From: Clostridium sp.
GTDB lineage: Bacteria > Bacillota > Clostridia > Clostridiales > Clostridiaceae
Direction of reading: 5' to 3'
Assembly (NCBI RefSeq): GCF_018372875.1
Contig: NZ_JAHAIF010000013.1
Span: forward strand, 3,217-67,216
Length of the DNA stretch: 64,000 nucleotides
The position numbers were made by a program, and so were the translations under genes. Positions 63,764 to 64,000 of the stretch are shown piece after piece (the stretch's first letter is position 1; every line of letters begins with the position of its first letter). The notes under the pieces were generated by a model that worked only from the letters and a program-made list of their open reading frames with translations, had not been told where the DNA came from and did no database searches.

Positions 63764-64000
<237 letters not shown>

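Overview
The window is very AT-rich DNA from a spore-forming, low-G+C Firmicute, almost certainly a Clostridium sensu stricto. The evidence is strong GGAGG ribosome binding sites, TTG/GTG starts, an alpha/beta small acid-soluble spore protein, SpoIVFA/SpoIVFB, and the clustered order maf-radC-mreBCD-PBP2-minCDE-rodA-mgsA followed by the RNase G / L21 / Prp / L27 / Obg block. Three secreted chitinases suggest a chitin-degrading species; I cannot name it from sequence alone. I see no tRNA, rRNA, CRISPR array or intact insertion sequence.

Layout. 1-13 kb holds the end of a GH25 lysozyme, a spore DNA-binding protein, a YhaO/YhaN nuclease-ATPase pair, an orphan metal-binding lipoprotein, a MutS-like membrane ATPase, a CBS protein, and a copper module (CsoR, CopA, CopZ) with its operator. 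12-20 kb holds PspA on the minus strand, an S1-domain protein, a PadR regulator with a membrane partner and tandem palindromic operators, pyruvate kinase, PepD, a 59-residue winged-helix-like protein, an acetyltransferase and an NlpC/P60 hydrolase. 21-35 kb is the cell-shape and division core: SPOR protein, Maf, RadC, MreBCD, PBP2, MinCDE, two RodA paralogues flanking methylglyoxal synthase, then SpoIVFA/SpoIVFB.

35.5-41.1 kb is an accessory block with a GntR (YtrA-type) regulated ABC exporter whose last subunit is broken, an aldo/keto reductase and a small nucleotidyltransferase. The conserved core resumes with two radical-SAM-linked proteins and RNase G. It is interrupted again at 45.5-51.9 kb by three chitinases, a membrane protein and a decayed sigma-factor-like fragment. 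It then continues with L21, Prp, L27, ObgE, YhbY, NadD, YqeK, an LCP protein and an RluD-type pseudouridine synthase. The last part has a D,D-carboxypeptidase with an altered third motif, a ComEA-like protein, a lipoprotein, an RDD-like protein, an RlmD/RumA-type RNA methyltransferase, and a GH1 phospho-beta-glucosidase gene behind a BglG/LicT-type antiterminator leader; that gene runs off the window.

The least explained signal is a family of six intergenic repeats (about 5.5, 9.2, 14.4, 19.5, 21.0 and 63.0 kb), each directly behind an intrinsic terminator and all in the same orientation. They are built from a 5' module and a 3' hairpin module. The hairpin arms vary between copies in a pairing-preserving way, while the loop (core GGAGCGTAGCGACGGAACAAG) is strongly conserved. 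That is what a structured RNA or a mobile hairpin would look like. Many ordinary terminators in the window also reuse one stem sequence (GAAATTGC/GCAATTTC).
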